A DNA stretch of 64,000 nucleotides from positions 2,597,001 to 2,661,000 of the forward strand of contig NC_092579.1 in the NCBI RefSeq assembly GCF_037975245.1, given 5' to 3'. The translations under genes and the position numbers were made by a program. Position 1 is the stretch's first letter. Each line of letters opens with the position of its first letter. The stretch comes from Apostichopus japonicus (taxonomy: Eukaryota > Echinodermata > Holothuroidea > Aspidochirotida > Stichopodidae). Below the pieces are notes generated by a model. It worked only from the letters and a program-made list of their open reading frames with translations, was not told where the DNA came from and did not search any database. Positions 14,501-27,316 of this stretch are shown here, piece by piece.

Positions 14501-17500
14501 GAGCCCACATATTTAAATTAATCAAAGCATAGAACGTTGCAAGTAAATTTATTGAAGAGCATAAAAAGTGTTTCACCGGATATGGGATATGAAGCAGTGG
14601 CCACAAAAACCGAGCAAACTACCACACCATATGCTAATGGTAATATAGATGTTCTCTTATATAGGGTAACTTGTCAGAAAGTTACCCGCTTGCACATACT
14701 GTGGTAGAAAAGGGATTTGAAGTCAATTTTCACCGCATGACAAAAAACATAAGTACAAGTACTGCCATCACAGATGTTTCAATGGCTTGGGAAAAACACG
14801 AGCTAGGACTTGTCCAATTTTCCCGAGAGTCTTCATTAATTAATGCGAATTACCATGTTTAATAAGGCAAACACATTTCTAGACGTTCCCTAATTTAAAG
14901 AAGTTGAATAACAAGATATAAAATACACACACACATATATATATAGTTTTGTAGCATTTCACTAATATCATGCAATTTTACTAATATCTGGTCTTCAGAT
15001 GAAAATTGTAAACTTCAGAAGTGTTACATTACAGAGTAGAGATCTGCATATTTGACCATTCAGCAATTTATAAACTGACCAATCACAGCCAATCTATTGG
15101 ATCCTCTACCGTTCACACTGACCTGTTGAGCGTATTGTTCTGAAAGCGTTGAAAACTCAGTCGATATCGTTTTTAGGTTGTCTTTAATTTTTGGCCATAT
15201 CTCATTTTGGCCCATGGCCCATGCGGACACCGGCTGGGGGTCACTGCTGAGAGAATTTAATTCTTTGGCAAATGACAACATACCTCTGGCAGTATCTGAG
15301 AAAGAAATTTGAAAATGTTGCACAGTGTAGGTTGTTTCGTGCGTGTAACAAGGAAAGCAGAAGATGAAAAAATAAATAAATAAACAGGCACAAAAAATAA
15401 ACAACAACAACAGGAAACAACAAAATTTTATATCATAAAGATCTGCAAAATTTTTCTCATGCAAAGCAACACCTGATACAGAAAATGGCAAATTACCAAG
15501 TCAAATAAATTGCTACAAACATTCAGATTTAATATTCTGTGTTTTGACTTGACTTAAACCAGCAAAAGTTGAAGTTCATCAGACAACATGCAAACATGAT
15601 TTTAAAGTCCAGACTTTACCAGTTTATTATAAGTGCTGTACTACCACCCATGCCCCCCCCCCCATGACACCCCTTCCAATGCAGTCCTGTTGCTTGATCA
15701 ATACCAAGGGCTTGGGTAGTGAAACCTACCACCATTAAATATCTTCATTAAATAGATTTAGTTTTTTTTCTCAAAGCTATAGTATTGGGCTACACAAATT
15801 GTCAATATGACATTACAAAACGAAAGGATTTTTTTTTCTTCGTTTTGAGAAAGTGTGCAAAATTTGGCTCTATCCTCCTCCACATATTTTCTAATTATAC
15901 AATACATAGATTTCCAAAATCTGTAAAAAACAATGAAAAAAACATCCTCTACAAGACTCACCAATTTTTCTTCTGACATCGTTGTCTATTGTTTCTTTTA
16001 TATGACTCAGACTGTTAAACATCCTTTTGATCTGTTCCTTACTGTTACCAAACTGAATCTGGGTATCCATGGGAACCAATTCCTACATACAAAAGGAAAA
16101 AAAGGAAATCGACACAGGTGTGTCATAATCACTCTCACCTTGTCTTTGGTGCAATTAACAAGAACACCCACAAGCCTGAAGAGAACTATACACTTGTCAG
16201 AGATGACAAAAATCATTTGGTTTATTAAAAGTAATCAGTAATGTCATCAAATTTAGAAAACACTAAACATTGGTAAAAATTTTCAAAAAATACTTTTCTG
16301 GAGTTTTTTGGACATCCAAATTTGCCCAGACAATGAGTCATTACTTGTTGGAGTTTAAACATGAGTGACCATTACTCTAATTTCTAGCATATTTTGGGAT
16401 AATGTTTATTTTGTCTTTTTTGAAGCATAGACAGAAAACTATGAAACAAAGGGTGAAGGTCTTTTCTTTGTTGAAAAATGGTATAAATGTGATTGAAAAC
16501 TCAGAAAATGTTATACCAAGCAAAAGAATCAATTTCACTCTCTATAACTTACTGCATATCTCCACATTTTTTTGAAGTCATATCAAGTTTAGTACATCTT
16601 CCATCAAAATACAGCAAATACCTGTGCTTTCCAAATGGTGGAAAACATGGATCAATTCACAGTCAAACTTCATCAGAAAATAATTTCAGAGATTTGCTCA
16701 AGAAAGGCCAGCATTGCTGAACACATTACACTCAGTAATGTATGTTTCCTTGGGCATACTGTCGCATACCAGTTCTCCAAGAGTGGCAATTTTCATTAAT
16801 GACTTTCAGGAAATCTTTCTGCTTATTTTCATGGCAACCTTGACTATCTTTCATGACAGCTTTTTGTGTTTGGTGGGCTATTTCACAAAACCTCTTGGGT
16901 ATTTATAATAAACAAAAATCACTACATGGTTCTGATGCTTCTCAATATGCAACTAACAATACAAACAAGCCAAATATGAAAAAATACAAATGTGTAGTTG
17001 TCAAAACATGGCCAGTTTAAGGTTTTAACATTATGCCCCGTCCACTCGTTTATAATATGCATGACATTACTTCTAAAGACAACACCCCATATATGACATG
17101 AATCCAACATATACGTTCCTGAGATATATCGTGTTTGCAATCTAGGTGTAACACATGTACACACACCTATACAACATCATGACCGAATAGGTTCCTGATA
17201 CTGTTAGCATTAGAACCAAGAATGTTTCATCACAGCGCGGCAATGAGTAAGCAATCAATGATTCTGTTTGCTTATTATTTCCATTACCCATACACTTTTC
17301 AGAGTTCAAGTTTTTCCCCACTGTTTGGAATGAAACCTTATTTGTCTAGGCAACAAATGACATAATTGTTGTAGAAGGTTTACTACTGATTTAAAGGTTT
17401 TGTGAACAGGCTGGTGTACAGCCGAGTAATTTTATGATATGTTCCTCGAAAAACCTCAAGGATATATTTGTTTATCTGACAAGAACTTTGACCCCATCAG

Positions 17501-20500
17501 ACCAATAAACGACCCTTGATATCAGCCATGCATAATGCTAACAGTCTTCACCATCTACACTGTAAAATAACAAATACACAGAATAGCAGGAACAGTGTTG
17601 GTGTTATTACCTTGGACTGTCCAGCCAACGGACTGGTCACAAATTCATCCGGTAAATTCCTAAACTGTTCCTTTATTTTATTCTGCATATCCTACAAAAA
17701 TGAAAAGGAAAAAGGGAAAGAAAGAAAGAAAAAACCAATCTCAAATATTAATACCATCCTCTGAGCTCTTAATAATATATACATAACCTTTGGACAGTAA
17801 AGAGATCATTAAGCACAAACTCTTTTCAGCATTTGCAGAAACGACATATGATATCGGCCAATCAATCAATTTAAGATCTACATGATCATACATGGAAGCT
17901 GTACTCAGTGGTACACAGAACTGTGCAGAGTTTGCATTAGTCTGTATTAGATTCCTTAGATGATTTTCTAGCTGATCTAAAAATCCTCCTCCAAAGAATT
18001 CTCCAATGTCTCACACCTCAAAGTCACATTTGCGGTTTTAGTTATCTTCAAATTTACAAACATTTAACGAAACAAGACAGTATTAAGGTTATACAGGATG
18101 CCACGGTAAAGCCACTAGTTGCTTTGACTCTCTCCAGACTCTCTCTCTCAATATATTAAACAGCTGTTATGGGGAATTAACGGACAACACACTCACATTT
18201 ACGATAGTCTTGTAAGTGTATCTGATTGCATGAGAAACTACGGTACATACTGTATGCAACCAGTCGCTATAATAACGAAAATATACTTTACTTTTCGATA
18301 GATCTGAGGCATTGACATTTTTCTTGGCACAGATGCAGACATATTTTTTAATATATAATAAGTTGATATATAATAAGAAGATGATAAATAATAAATTGCA
18401 TAATTATGCATTAATGTTAAAGGGCACCTGAAAATAATAGCTCACCTCCCCTTTTCCTCCCCTCTCCTCTCCCTCATCAGCTCTTAAAAGCTATACAAAA
18501 AGCTAAAGCCTATCTGAAAGCTATACTTAAAAAAGTCATGACCGACAGACGAAGCAACACAACATTATAAATTGGACTTACCGAACCAGAATACGTGAGG
18601 AAATAACGGTTAATTTCACTTTCATGGAATGATGGATGCCTGACCACTAACGTCAGGAAACGGTGGAGAGCTTTTCTCCTGTTCTCAATGAATTCCTTGT
18701 TAGCTGTCAAGAGAAAGGTCAAAGGTCAACAAAGTTGTTTTGAAACTGCTTGTTATGTAATTGTTCAATTTTTTTTGGTTTTGGCATTTTCCGCCCCTGA
18801 TGTTTTCCCTTCACAATCACACTTCACAAAAATTTATAAGAAAATTTTGTCGAACTATAACTATTATTATCATGGAATATTATATATATATTTCAAGATT
18901 ACCTCCTATCTTCTTCGGGGGAAGAGGGGGCACCATCCTGTACGGGAACCTGAGCAGGAGCGTTTCGCTGAACGCAAGAAAGTCATTATACCTCCTGGCA
19001 ACGCTGGATTTATAGAACTGATAAAACAATAAGGGGAAAAAAACATAACAAAATTATAATTCCATAATCAATTATTCCCTAATTTTCTTAAAAGTGGAAT
19101 TTCTTTTCACTTCCTTTCTTAGTCTTAAACGTTTAACCTAAAAAGGAGATTATTTTTCAAATCACAGCACTTCTGACAACCTGTTTTACATGAATACAAA
19201 CCACTTAGCTTTCTTACATATGTATCTCAGAAGAATAAAACAAAAGGATAAACATAATCAAATTTCTGTTCAAAGCATGCGAGGTAACTTAGAGAAGTCA
19301 CATATGTCACTCTCTTTGTCCTTCTACTGCTTGACTCATTTCCGAAACTTGTCGATAAGAAAATCTCTGAAATAATTTTATGCTACCATCTTTTAGTAAG
19401 ATCAAATAATAGGGACTATTTGTGTAGTTGGGATGCTCACATCACTTTTGACTTCATATTCTACATGCTTCAATAACAGCCCTTTCTTCTCTGGGACCAG
19501 ATTCACTGTAACACTATCTAACTTTTGAAGCTGTGTGAAGTTGAGACTCAGTAAGTTTGGCGCCCTCTCTCGTCGAATTTTGGAGCTTAAAGTTCTCAAG
19601 TCTGACAGATCTCCAAGAGATGGCTTCGGTAGTTCTGGAAAAATAAAAGGAAAAAAATATGCAAAGTATGAAAATAAACAAATATATAGTAATATAAATC
19701 GTCACAATTTTTCACGGATCAGTGATTTTTATTTCGCTTTTTTCCCTAAAATGCGAAAGATTTGAAAATTTGGAATACGTTCGATATTGAAAGAGCAGAA
19801 TAGCGATATGCATTAGATTGCTTTGTTAATGGAACAATCATGAATTTTTCAAACCTTGTCCAGCAAATCCATCCAGGAGTTTGTCATTTACAGTTTTCCC
19901 CTGCTGGGCTAAGGCTGTCAGTGCTAACGCTTTGTACAACCCATTTCTCGTCAAGTATCCTTGTTTAGTGTCAACAGCATTCCAGATCTACGAGGAGAAG
20001 AGAACCTAGAATCAGTATAAACTTAAAATTGTACGATATATAGCAAACAGTACATCATCCACATACATGAAAAATTTCCTACCAAATTCCAAACTTTAAA
20101 CCAGTCATTGCTGTCTTGATTTACAGTACAACAACAGAAAGTGTACAAATATTTTACATTGACTTTGTATGAATTTTTTTGCAAACGTGGTAAGGGATTT
20201 GACGATAATACCTAGACTATTTTTTTTTTTAAGAAACCTGCTTGACAGATATATCACACTTTAGCAACCAATATACCCTCCCATCTCCAACTACAATGTC
20301 ACTTTTATCACAAAAATACTTATATATTTAATGACAAAATAATGAAAACTCTCTGTGCCATTATGATGTCATACAACATTTGGATAAAAGCCTTTCTGAT
20401 ATGTCTTTTAAACCTTGGTTTTCTCTCAAACGTTTTTTCCTTCTTTCTATTTGTGAATTAAAAAACATTTCTGCTAAATAAGATTTATGATTAATTAGAA

Positions 20501-20556
20501 TTATTCACTTTAATGGAAATACAGAGATTTTCTATACAATTATATATACCATATAT

Positions 20557-20591
<35 letters not shown>

Positions 20592-20642
20592 TCGGGTTCG
20601 GATCTTGATTTTCCAACTCATTAAGATTTTCATATATATATT

Positions 20643-20694
<52 letters not shown>

Positions 20695-23600
20695 ATAACT
20701 ATATATCCTGTACTATATCCTGCCTGTACTATCTATATCCTGTACATACATGTATCTTATTTAAGTCACTGATCATTGGACACAGCATTGTTACAACCCA
20801 TTGTTGAGAATCACCTATAAATTCACCATATTTCTTATCTCACCCATTAACCTTAATATGTAACACAGTTGATGCTATGTATAACCTCTTCCACTTCGCT
20901 TCACCATTCGGACCGATCAAGTTAATGCAAAAAAAGTACATTTTCATTTTCATATCACTGTCATTATCCAGCATTGTCTTTTTGTTGTTTCATTGTTAAA
21001 AAGAGTGTATTTTACTACATTGTAACCTATAGATACACTGAACATACTGTCTTGCTAACGTGTGTACATGTCTTACAATGTAGACTGCCTTAATGTGTAC
21101 TAACGACTACAGTCACTCAATAACAGGTTCATGCTAATGTACTGTATACAAGGCAATGCTTTCTGTAAACTTGAATAGACACTAACAGCTGGTTTAACAA
21201 TCAAGCAGTCCCAAAGGCTTTATGTATTGTTCTATTAGAGAATATGAATTTAAGTTTGTGATTTTGGTGGTGTATGTTTGTTCACAAGGGAACAAATAGG
21301 AAGTTCCTCATACATATTTCACACTTAATCATCAAAATAAGGATATTCTGGAAGGAAAGTTCTTGCTAACAATTATTTCACAATTCTTCTCCCTTTCTTC
21401 AAATTTGATAATATCTGGAGACTAGAGTTAAGTAACGGATAATTATTTTGGAGTACTTCAATATCTCTTCCATATGATATTATGTATTGAGTATGGTACT
21501 ACAGTCATACTATGAAAAATTCAACATAAAACCCATGCAGCTTTGAAGATGACCTACCTCCAAGCTTACAAGAAATTTCTGTTTTTAAAATGTTTAATTA
21601 GATCAGCACCCGTGTCACGAAACACTTCCCGTTTCAATTTTGTGTCTCATAAAGGCTTGAAATTACCACTGAAAATGTGGCTGTGTATGACTATGAAGCC
21701 AAGAGAACTACTTGTGTGATATACTTGCTATTTTTGTTTCAGTAAAGAAACTTGGGTGTGGAACACTGTGCACTTTATCATACACAAGTATTTAAAACAC
21801 CAGAGTGACAATAGAGACACTTTTGATAAACAGAACTGTTGATCTGAATATACAGGAATTAAAATATCATCTTGCCAACTTGTAATTCAATTTTCTTTCA
21901 TTTTTTAAGTGATATTATAAATCACATACTTATATTTCTCGTAATTTCGATCGAATGCTTAAACTGTCTTTTTTCAATATGGCTCAATTTCATAACAGTG
22001 TTGTCAAAACTTCAGCCTTCCGGTCGGGTCAGCAAACTTTCTTTATGAGGCCAAAAGTTGCAAAACATGAAAAAATTCAGTCAAACTTTTTGGCTCCAAT
22101 TTCAAGCAAAACTAGCAAGATTCATAAAAAAATAAAAATAGAATATCTACTTTATGACAGTCTCTGTCTGCAAACCTAAGATCTAAAATTCTGTTACTAT
22201 GATTTCCTTTATGCATTGTCATCTTTTTTCAAGTTCACTCCATTTTTTTTAAGTTTTAAACATTTCCTGTTAAAAAAAGGGCCACTAGAAGTGGAACAAG
22301 CACTTAAGAGGTAGTACTTCCTATCGGAACTTGTTGTATATCTATAAGCTGGTATCTAAGTTTGGCTGTATGTGATATTTGGCAGGTTCAATATGATGCA
22401 GTGATACCATGTTTCATTGTTTTTATCATTTTACATGTACGAACAGCTGGTAAAGTTAGAGCGTGGTGGTCTGTCAAATGAAAAGGCAATGGAATTGCGA
22501 TCTAACGATTGTAGGCTCAGTCCTGGCTAGATCATAACACTGTGCCCTTGGGCACAGTGTTATGGAAACGATAAATCACCCAGATTCAACCACAACTTTC
22601 CTCCATACTGCCACCAAGGGTCTACTTTTGCATTTCCTGCATAATTTCAAGCCAAAACATGCATACATATATGCAACAATGAATAGCTTATATTGATAAA
22701 CTGTCATTAGTATGATCCCTACAAAGGCAAAGAACTCAAATTACAGTTTGAATGGTCAAATGCTGATTTCAAAAGATCAGTTGTCCCTAATTTCCTGAAA
22801 TATCACATCTGATAAGGTTTCAAACAGGAAAAGACTGCCATAACAACATTGCTGGCATAGCTGTATATAACAATAACACCCAGTGATATTGTAGTACAGT
22901 TAGTACTGTGTGTGTTCTTGGGAGATCTTACACTACACTGCATTGGTGGAGCTGAGTTAGAACTTCCATCCAGGCTGTTATCTTTCCTTTGAATTTATTT
23001 CTTCATAAAATAAAAACAACAACTTGGATGAAGTTCATCCATGATTCTATTTTCTTCCGAGTGAAGAGTAATCAAGTGAAACCCCCAAATTTGCCAGGTT
23101 GCCAGACCCATCTAAACCACTTCAAAATTGGAATCCATCATCATATGAATATACAATTGTAGGAATATTATTAACTTCACATAGCCATGTTAGAGAATTA
23201 ACAGTACACACAGATGGAAGCAAGTGTAGTGTTCAATGTTGAGAAGTTTGGTGGTGATAGGGAGTAGCTTGTACATAGACAAACTTGGAGCAAGGAGAGC
23301 TGTCATTGATAACAGCTCCTTGCCAAGAGCAGGAAGCAGGGCACAGACTTTAATATATATGACCTGCTACTGTACACTGTCAAAAATGGTCAATCACTTC
23401 TACACAGGACATACATCAGAGTTTAAGATAATAAAACTTTAGGGACAAAACTAAAATTAATAATACAGAAGTTAGTCCAATTTTGTTCCAGTGGTAGGAA
23501 ATGAAAAACAGGATAACAGAGAACTCCAGACGTCAAAGGAATTTTAAGATGAAGCTGAAATATTGTAAAACTGTGAATTAATAAAGTACTGCTCACACAA

Positions 23601-25569
23601 AGACATCTTTAAAGGCCTCTTCAAACATTTTAGTTAAGAAATTCATTAACATGACAAACACAAATGATTTATATACTGATAAGGTGATCATTCAATTTAA
23701 TATTGTTTTAAACAACTTTGAAAATGTTGTAGAAATTAATAATAATCAGCTTTCCTAACAATTAAAATTCAGGTCTTTACTTCCAGAAGCACAAAGGAAA
23801 TTTGATTAACTTGAAGACAGTTTGTACTTTGATTGTGTAGCCTAACAAGCAAGAACATCTTTGATGTTTTATATTGTAATGGAAATCACTTGAACTTTGA
23901 TCGCAACCACTGAAGTCAACAAATAAATGATATAAGATTCAAAGTAAGAGGAACCGATGTAGATTTTATTAATTGTGACAAATTTCCTTAAAGACAGAAT
24001 ATAAACAAATTAATAGTCATTCTGGAAGGAGGTGTTTCTTTGTTTAATAAGCTAAATTTCAAGCTAATCTACACAGAGCACTAATAGTGTATGAATTTGT
24101 GTAGCCAGTTTTCTGTCTGATGTTTTGACTTATTGCATTGGATATACACAACCCAAGATATTACAAGCACATAATTAGACCATGCAGGATCTCAAACTAA
24201 AATATTTTATGCTTATTATGGCAAGCTAGTTTATTTTATCCAGAGCAATTCACTGACCTGATTAGATGTTGTCCAAATAAAAATTCATCATGGGAAAAAA
24301 AAAGAAAAAAATTATGTTGAGTTTTCAGCCAACCAATGCTGCCAAATGATGTAATTGCAACTCTATCATCATTCAAAATAATGGCATATAATAGGTCAGA
24401 CATACACAGTCTAACAGAGGCTAGGCTAGGTAGTTAGGAATGTGTGAAAATCACTTTCTGTACCCACAGGCACTCCTTATGTATGCCACACAATATAACC
24501 TTACAGAAATGTTAAGACTCAGAAGCTTGACGTGATATAGTTTGTCGGTACTTGTGTGCCAGCTCCTTTCCTTTTCTTTAAATACAAATGCTGTATGACT
24601 AGGGAATACGTTGGAAGTACCTTTGGCTGCATCTACCATGTAGACTTAATAGGTGAGAAATCAATATAAATCATGTAGGAACATGTCAATAACAAAATAT
24701 TCCAAGTATTGACTTCATAAACATCCATTTATGATGCAGGAGCCTTTTCACAGATGATGATAAGCAACAAACTGACATTTCAAGATTGTTCTACTGTATT
24801 TGTCATTGTGTTGCCACTCATGCCAGGCATTGAAAACTTTGCAAATTGTTCCAGGCATTTTGCACCCCTTAATCTAGCCGAGTTTGCAGTTTTCATCTTC
24901 AAATTTAGATGTACAGTTCTTTGAGATTTACTTTGTTTTCTTCTTGCATGAATTTGGTTGAAATTGCACAACATATTAACAGTATTATGTCTTCTGTGTC
25001 CTGATACAGATTCGCTGAGATGTTTACCAAAACACTGATCGAAATGGTAAACATAATTGATCGTTGGACCTGTTGAAACCCCGTGCACCTAACCTACTGT
25101 AGGACTGGAGAACCTTCTGTAGCCTATACAGTTAGGATATATAGGCCTATGTACGCTATTTCAATGTGTACTGTTTCTTGGGTGAATGTTTCTAGGCTAG
25201 GCCTAGTCCTCCTGCTAAATATAATTGCAACTTGAAAATGAGTCAAAATTAAAGGTCTACGGTGATACAGTTTTAATAAGCATTCAAGTTCAGACAATAC
25301 CTCACTCAAAGTCTGTTTCGGCAAGCTCGATTTCGTCAATATCTTAACGATGACATCCCTATCAATCCTACTCTCTTGATTTGGACATACGATATCATAG
25401 ACCTCTCTGTAGTACGGCGGCACAGCTCCTGTGGATGGTAAAAACATGTCAAAGACAGTATTTGACATCCATGCTGACGCAACTCATATACAAAACATGG
25501 TCAAGACTTCGTAAATGGGAAATAAACATGTCACATCTGAGACTTACCTGAAGTTAACTCGTCCGCCAT
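5558..25569 (-). CDS. SNX8: SNX8-like sorting nexin (EH-like, PX and BAR domains), 13 exons
   Basis: Exons in transcript order: 25569-25548, 25428-25301, 19987-19855, 19634-19441, 19017-18903, 18703-18582, 17691-17611, 16082-15962, 15295-15123, 14479-14411, 14037-13885, 13373-13224, 5710-5558 (TAA). All joins keep phase, giving 537 residues. Residues about 9-90 form an EH/EF-hand-like domain (VPPYYREVYDI, then IWNAVDT and LYKALALTALAQQGK). A PX domain follows (LVPEKKGLLLKHVEYEV, basic ARRYNDF, PPLPPKK, FIENRRKALHRFL), then a BAR-type helical region to about residue 487 (DLCERHEKGVL, NRNYFSLHCLQMETQLV). The tail is proline/serine-rich (PPTPIPSPLTSPTTPSS). The match to remembered human SNX8 is close across PX and BAR. 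Known role: an endosomal phosphoinositide-binding sorting nexin that tubulates membranes in endosome-to-Golgi traffic. The start codon is ATGGCGGAC. Human SNX8, as I recall, is shorter (about 465 residues) and lacks the EH part. Confidence 0.93.
8034..8318. mobile_element. MITE-like repeat with GTAGCCA-type imperfect inverted ends
   Basis: The left end reads gtgcatagccagg. The right end, complemented, reads ggcgcgtagccaagg, giving imperfect terminal inverted repeats around a (G/A)TAGCCA core. The interior carries a G-rich stretch (caagggggggcggtcgcccc) and no coding potential. A short open frame inside is taken as repeat sequence. No clear target duplication was resolved. The end core resembles the element at 29724-29935. 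Confidence 0.5.
9612..9811. mobile_element. 200-bp MITE with 33-bp terminal inverted repeats
   Basis: The left arm 9612-9644 begins atggaatgcgaaaagggcaa. The right arm 9779-9811 is its reverse complement with only a few mismatches. The interior is made of short related repeats around gttgtctaaactta. No open frame is present, so the element would depend on a transposase supplied from elsewhere. A target duplication was not clear at this boundary. Confidence 0.8.
11843..11929 (-). CDS. SNX8: Alternative terminal coding exon of SNX8 (28 residues)
   Basis: On the minus strand an acceptor (ttcacag) is followed by an open segment, LLETWQELLTKVEKL plus a Ser/Glu-rich end, and TGA. It is in phase 0, exactly what exon 12 (13373-13224) requires. 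Its beginning parallels the distal terminal exon (IEKTWQDLCEKT), so the two look like duplicated, mutually exclusive last exons. Use of this one would give a 515-residue protein ending in an acidic serine tail instead of a proline-rich tail. An AATAAA hexamer lies on the same strand at 11207-11202, about 640 nt past the stop. Its use is inferred, not shown. Confidence 0.75.
   Translation of the reverse strand, partial: LLETWQELLTKVEKLPTSSSEESESNST
11930..13223. other. SNX8 intron between exon 12 and the proximal last exon
   Basis: This is unique-looking AT-rich sequence with no recognised exon or repeat. It ends on the exon-12 side in a consensus donor (complement of actcac at 13218-13223). 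Confidence 0.45.
16083..17610. other. SNX8 intron 7
   Basis: No coding exon, SINE or tandem repeat was recognised. Short open frames here lack splice-compatible homology to sorting nexins. Confidence 0.45.
20538..20692. repeat. TA dinucleotide microsatellite, two blocks
   Basis: Two long (TA)n runs at about 20560-20589 and 20640-20691 are separated by a short unique stretch containing gctcgggttcggatcttg. Confidence 0.9.
22457..22565 (+). mobile_element. Degraded tRNA-derived SINE head
   Basis: Sequence from gagcgtggtgg through aggctcagtcctggctagatcat to cccttgggcac follows the same order of landmarks as the better SINE at 48640: head, B-box-like region, GATCAT, then CTTGGGCA. It is diverged and apparently truncated. 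At 22533-22564 it contains a perfect palindrome of 15-bp arms with a TT centre (cataacactgtgccc and its complement). Confidence 0.55.
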
Positions 25570-25580
25570 CGTACCACCAT
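25554..25580 (-). promoter_or_regulatory. Possible upstream ORF overlapping the SNX8 start
   Basis: If the transcript starts above 25580, an ATG at 25580-25578 opens an eight-codon frame (MVVRWRTS) that stops at 25556-25554, overlapping the first codons of SNX8 in another frame. This could lower translation from the main start. The 5' end of the transcript is unknown. Confidence 0.35.
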
Positions 25581-27294
25581 GTAGCTGAATGTATACCTGT
25601 ACTAGGCATGTACGTGTGTATATATGCACTAAAGCTGAGCTGTTCGATGGGAGGTTGCTGTATCTGCGACCTTTGACCTACAAAAATCAGTAGGCGGGGC
25701 GGGTGAAAGACAGAAAACGGAAACCCCTGCCTCACATCGGTAGGGAGCGCACGACCCTTCTGGAAAGCCGTTTCATAAATAATCCGGAATTTTATATACC
25801 TCACTTAAAGTTGAGATATCTCAAACTTTAAATCAGATAGCACAAATTCTAATCTACGATGAGTTGAATTCTATGTAAGTTATCTGAAATCATCAACAAT
25901 TGCAGATATCAGAAGTTTTAAGTAAGATATTAAAACTTTTTGAGATAGCCAAAAGCTGAAGTTCCAGTGCCACTTGCAACATGGGCTTCAACATCAGCAT
26001 GACAGTCCCAAGTTGGAAGTGTCTTAGACCTTCATTTGTTTGCATGGGGGAGGGGTAGGGGGGGGGTTGAAAAGTGAGGTGCTCTGCAGTGAGTCACCAA
26101 ACAGCTATCCAATTTGGTTTATCATTGTGAAGGATGAGGGGAGGTGTGTTGCATGAGACAGTAGCAGGATCTAGTCTAGTATCCACAATTTTCAAAAGGA
26201 GAGTTTGGCAACTTCTGTTTCCCCCTCACTTGCTTGCACAGAAATTTCATTTGTGTCCTCACATGTCTGTCTGAATACAAACCTTTTTGTGTCAATATCC
26301 TGTCATCGGCTCCGGCCGTTAATGTACTAGGATATTGTCAACTATACTAAAGGTATCTTCTTTATCCAAGGATGACAGTATTCACTGCAGCTGTGTCAGC
26401 TATACTTATTGTTACATAGGATAGCTCTTTTTATATTATTTAATTTTCGTTTTGAAGTTTTGTTTCCTTTCACCAATTTCTCTCCAGTATATTTATATAT
26501 TTATTATATTCAAATGGTAATACTTTCTATAAGCATCGCACTTCTGTTTGTCTCCATTTCCATGCATTTGTATAGCCTTAACATTGTATATCAATTATCA
26601 TGATGAATGTTTTTACTTTCTTTGTAACTGTCTCTCTAGATTGTATTGTAAATCAAAATATTCGTTTATACTTTGTTAAACATTCATGTACTGTACAAAA
26701 TTGCTGGAAATTAATTGTTGTCATTGTCTTGATCAGTGCCTGTGACATTGATCCATTTGATTCTACTCAGGCAGCTTGCATTTAACCCTTTTGGATTGTT
26801 AAAATCATGATACATGTGCCAGTATTTGGTAATTATTTTAATTCTTTAGTAAGCTTGATCCTTAAAAGATAAATCTCTACTGAAAGTAGCATCACTTTTG
26901 GTCTTTTTCGTGTTTTGCCATCAAACTGATATAACAAAGAGAGAGCTTCCAAAGTTTTCTACAAATTTCATACCCAGTAGTTTTAGAGATGAATAACATT
27001 TTGAAACTGATGGTATCATGGTATATGTTGTCATGATTCAATCAAAGTTCGTTTATCAATTAAAAATGCATTTCTTTGAACAATAACTCAGTATTCAATT
27101 ATTTAATTTTAAGGGGGCCTGCGCCAGATATAAGGTTTTGGGTCCCATACAAGCTATGAAGCGAACAAAGCTTGCCACTTGTAATGCAGTGACACTGTAT
27201 CGGTGTTATAAATTATTTATTGAAAATTTTACCCAATACCAAGTTTACACACACCATGGAACAATGGTATAACAGTAAGAGGGTCTTAGGTTTT

Positions 27295-27316
27295 GATCCT
27301 AGCAGGATCTTCTTCA
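27295..27316. repeat. Copy of a dispersed GATCCTAGCAGGATC motif
   Basis: The stretch gatcctagcaggatcttctt, containing a palindromic stem, is identical to part of 59383-59404. Outside this core the two loci diverge quickly. It is probably the remnant of a repeat family. Confidence 0.5.

Larger units (their letters stand above)
19988..25300. other. SNX8 intron 2, splitting the EH-like domain
   Basis: A 5.3-kb intron separates the two halves of the EH-like domain. It contains a TA-rich microsatellite at 20538-20692 and a degraded SINE head with a perfect palindrome near 22457-22565. The remainder is AT-rich and no exon was recognised. The donor (gtattg) and acceptor (cgtag) keep phase 0. Confidence 0.55.

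Noticed and set aside
18688-19032. Plus-strand open frame of 114 codons
   Set aside because: Overlaps SNX8 exons 5 and 6 on the opposite strand and shows no domain or splice logic.
24780-25088. Minus-strand open frame of 102 codons upstream of SNX8 exon 3
   Set aside because: No similarity to sorting nexins, no phase-compatible splice sites, and the EH-like domain is complete without it.
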